From positions 3,906,001-3,970,000 of the forward strand of contig OY760498.1 of NCBI GenBank assembly GCA_963663675.1: a DNA stretch of 64,000 nt, in the 5' to 3' direction. Shown here piece by piece: positions 61,910-64,000 of the stretch. The notes beneath the pieces are model-generated. The model did not search any database. It worked only from the letters and a program-made list of their open reading frames with translations, and had not been told where the DNA came from. The stretch is from CAINVV01 sp963663675 (GTDB lineage Bacteria; Bacteroidota; Bacteroidia; Bacteroidales; Prolixibacteraceae). Both the position numbers and the translations under genes were made by a program. Within the stretch, counting starts at the first letter, position 1. Each line of letters opens with the position of its first letter.

Positions 61910-63544
61910 ATGGCTAAAGAAATTAAATTCAATATTGAAGCACGTGAGTTGCTTAAAAAAGGGGTCGACCAACTCGCTGACGCAGTTAAGGTTACTTTGG
62001 GTCCTAAAGGCCGTAATGTTATTATTGAGAAAAAATTTGGTGCTCCGCTGGTGACAAAAGACGGTGTAACTGTTGCAAAAGAGATTGATCTTGCTGATTC
62101 GTATGCCAATATCGGTGCACACCTTGTAAAGGAAGTTGCTTCTAAAACCGGTGACGATGCCGGTGATGGTACAACAACAGCAACTGTTCTTGCACAGTCT
62201 ATCATTACAGTTGGACTTAAAAACGTTACTGCAGGTGCAAATCCAATGGACCTGAAACGCGGAATTGACAAAGCCGTAATCAAAGTTGTAGAACACATCA
62301 GATCCCAGGCAATTAACGTAGGAAGTGATTTCAGCAAAATTGAGCAGGTTGCACGTGTATCGGCCAATAATGATTCAGAAATTGGTAAGCTGATTGCCGA
62401 TGCAATGCAAAAAGTTAACAAGGAAGGTGTTATCACTGTCGAGGAAGCCAAAGGAACAGACACCTATGTGGAAGTTGTTGAAGGTATGCAGTTTGACCGT
62501 GGTTATATATCACCCTATTTCGTAACTGACACTGAAAAGATGGCTACAGAAATGGATCATCCTTTCATTTTGATCCACGACAAGAAAATTGGATCTATGA
62601 AGGAATTGGTTCCTGTACTTGAGGCAACGCATCAGTCAGGCCGTCCTTTGATGATCATTGCTGAAGATATCGAAGGAGAGGCATTGGCTACATTGGTGGT
62701 CAACCGTTTACGTGCCGGTCTGAAAGTTTGTGCAGTGAAGGCACCAGGATTTGGTGATCGTCGTAAAGAGATGCTGGAAGACCTGGCTATCCTAACCGGT
62801 GGAACTGTAATTACCGAAGAAAAAGGTATGAAATTGGAGGATACAACTCTTGAAATGCTTGGACGCGCTGAGAAAGTTACTGTCGACAAAGACAAAACGA
62901 CAATTGTTAATGGTTCAGGAGACTCAGCTCTTATCGCTGCTCGTGTTGGCCAGATCAAAAAACAGATCGAAACAACTACTTCAGATTACGATCGCGAAAA
63001 ACTTCAGGAACGTCTTGCCAAACTTTCCGGTGGTGTAGCAGTTCTTTACGTAGGTGCTCCTTCAGAAATTGAGATGAAAGAGAAGAAAGCCCGTGTAGAT
63101 GACGCATTGAATGCAACCCGCGCCGCTATTGAAGAAGGTATCGTGCCCGGTGGTGGCGTTGCACTGATTCGTGCACAGGAGTCTCTCGAAGGACTTGAAG
63201 GTGACAATGACGATGAAACAACCGGTATCCTGATTGTAAAACGTGCAATCGAAGAGCCAATGCGTCAGATCGTTGCCAATGCCGGCGTTGAAGGTGCCGT
63301 TATCGTTCAGAAAGTTAAAGAAGGCAAAGGTGACTTCGGCTACAATGCACGCCTCGACATCTTCCAGAATCTTTATGAATCAGGAGTCATTGACCCTGCG
63401 AAAGTAACTCGTATCGCTCTTGAAAATGCTGCTTCAATTGCAGGAATGTTCTTAACCACAGAATGTGTCCTGGTAGAAGAAAAAGAAGAGAAATCAGCCA
63501 TGCCTCCACAAGGCATGGGCGGTGGAATGGGTGGAATGATGTAA
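61910..63544 (+). CDS. groEL: Chaperonin GroEL
   Basis: This 544-residue 60-kDa chaperonin has the ATP-binding motifs VTLGPKGRNVIIEKKFG and DGTTTATVLAQSI. Apical-domain sequences and the C-terminal glycine-methionine tail (GMGGGMGGMM) are also present. It folds cytosolic proteins together with GroES, encoded immediately upstream. A hairpin terminator follows at 63584-63609. Confidence 0.98.
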   Translation: MAKEIKFNIEARELLKKGVDQLADAVKVTLGPKGRNVIIEKKFGAPLVTKDGVTVAKEIDLADSYANIGAHLVKEVASKTGDDAGDGTTTATVLAQSIITVGLKNVTAGANPMDLKRGIDKAVIKVVEHIRSQAINVGSDFSKIEQVARVSANNDSEIGKLIADAMQKVNKEGVITVEEAKGTDTYVEVVEGMQFDRGYISPYFVTDTEKMATEMDHPFILIHDKKIGSMKELVPVLEATHQSGRPLMIIAEDIEGEALATLVVNRLRAGLKVCAVKAPGFGDRRKEMLEDLAILTGGTVITEEKGMKLEDTTLEMLGRAEKVTVDKDKTTIVNGSGDSALIAARVGQIKKQIETTTSDYDREKLQERLAKLSGGVAVLYVGAPSEIEMKEKKARVDDALNATRAAIEEGIVPGGGVALIRAQESLEGLEGDNDDETTGILIVKRAIEEPMRQIVANAGVEGAVIVQKVKEGKGDFGYNARLDIFQNLYESGVIDPAKVTRIALENAASIAGMFLTTECVLVEEKEEKSAMPPQGMGGGMGGMM

Positions 63545-63583
63545 TATACTCATCCAATATATAGGCCTTAATGGCTGCAATAC

Positions 63584-63609
63584 AAAGCTGTCGATTTTTC
63601 GGCAGCTTT
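63584..63609 (+). terminator. Hairpin terminator after groEL
   Basis: The stem AAAGCTGTCGA pairs with TCGGCAGCTTT (one G-U pair) around a TTTT loop, followed by T-rich sequence. It begins 40 bases after the groEL stop. Confidence 0.75.
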
Positions 63610-63681
63610 TGTTTTGTTCGAAATGAAAACTAATCCGAACATCTCCCAGGTTTTTTACCTTTGCAGAATCAATCGCAACTA

Positions 63682-64000
63682 ATGGATCTGTTTACTGTAT
63701 TCGTTCTGGCAATCGGACTATCGATGGACTCTTTTGCAGTTGCTGTCAGTTGCGGTCTGGCAGAACAAAAAGTCACTTTTGGCCATGCTGTAAAAATATC
63801 ATTCGCGTTTGCCTTCTTCCAGGGAATTTTGCCTTTGTTGGGTTGGCTTATGGGTACCGAACTAAAGGGCTTTGTCGAAAGCATCGACCATTGGATTGCC
63901 TTCTCTTTACTTACTTACCTGGGCGGAAAGATGATTTATGAAAGTTTCAGTGACGACCTCACCGATAAAGTAACAGATATATATTCTTTCAGGCACATAA
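63682..64000 (+). CDS. mntP: MntP-like manganese efflux protein, partial at right edge
   Basis: About 106 codons of a DUF204/MntP-type transporter are present. It starts MDLFTVFVLAIGLSMDSFAVA with the aspartate in helix 1. Next come VSCGLAEQK and HAVKISFAFAFFQGILPLLGW with the conserved glutamine-glycine, followed by LLTYLGGKMIYES. MntP exports manganese. The frame remains open at the window edge, so the C-terminal helices are missing. Confidence 0.88.
   Translation, partial: MDLFTVFVLAIGLSMDSFAVAVSCGLAEQKVTFGHAVKISFAFAFFQGILPLLGWLMGTELKGFVESIDHWIAFSLLTYLGGKMIYESFSDDLTDKVTDIYSFRHI

Overview
The window looks like chromosomal DNA of a fermentative, probably anaerobic member of the Bacteroidota (Bacteroidales/Marinilabiliales-like). 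The evidence is the following: an ECF sigma/FecR pair, TonB-type carboxypeptidase-regulatory domains, GH92 and GH88 glycosidases, a histidine-degradation operon with a fused FtcD, the block of sigma-54 activator, LptE, SecG and GroESL, promoter -7 boxes of the TAnnTTTG type, and a multimeric [FeFe] hydrogenase. The placement comes from gene content and promoter style only.

Region by region. Positions 1-7.6 kb form an accessory island: a type I restriction HsdR that runs off the left edge, a phage/plasmid-type replication initiator, an unknown protein, an excisionase-like HTH protein, a tandemly duplicated cassette of unknown small genes, and a tyrosine integrase lying next to tRNA-Leu(CAA). 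Positions 8-13.7 kb carry an ECF sigma/FecR/STN-domain surface-signalling unit and a class A penicillin-binding protein. Positions 13.8-20.2 kb hold the hut operon (hutH-hutU-hutI-ftcD), which takes histidine to glutamate and passes one carbon to tetrahydrofolate. Positions 20.3-25.6 kb are housekeeping genes (deoxynucleoside kinase, GH3-like enzyme, CvpA, TyrS, thioesterase). Positions 25.9-31.1 kb hold secreted sugar-related proteins: a DUF1080 protein, an endonuclease/exonuclease/phosphatase family protein, and a GH92 mannosidase with a PA14-like tail.

Positions 31.1-31.9 kb contain what I regard as the most interesting locus. Two adjacent 57-residue genes each encode a peptide with a double-glycine leader ending in NGG. 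A small two-helix membrane protein follows in the same orientation. This is the layout of a two-peptide bacteriocin with its immunity protein. Positions 33.3-38.8 kb encode a three-gene [FeFe] hydrogenase whose flavin subunit is fused to a complete GltD-like oxidoreductase. Positions 38.8-46 kb carry cysS, a cyclophilin lipoprotein, aroA, aroB, a DODA-type dioxygenase and a UroD-family protein.

Positions 46.2-48.5 kb are a BlaI/BlaR1-like pair in which the sensor carries added carboxypeptidase-regulatory, plug-like and TonB C-terminal domains. Two operator-like dyads lie upstream. Positions 48.6-54.2 kb look like a carbohydrate (possibly uronide) catabolic operon: MFS transporter, GH88-like hydrolase, sugar isomerase, Gfo/Idh/MocA oxidoreductase, SDR. 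Degenerate heptamer repeats occur inside it. Positions 54.6-64 kb hold a PH-like protein, branching enzyme, KdsB, the sigma-54 activator-LptE-SecG block, groES-groEL, and the beginning of a MntP-like exporter cut by the right edge. I see no rRNA, CRISPR array or insertion sequence.
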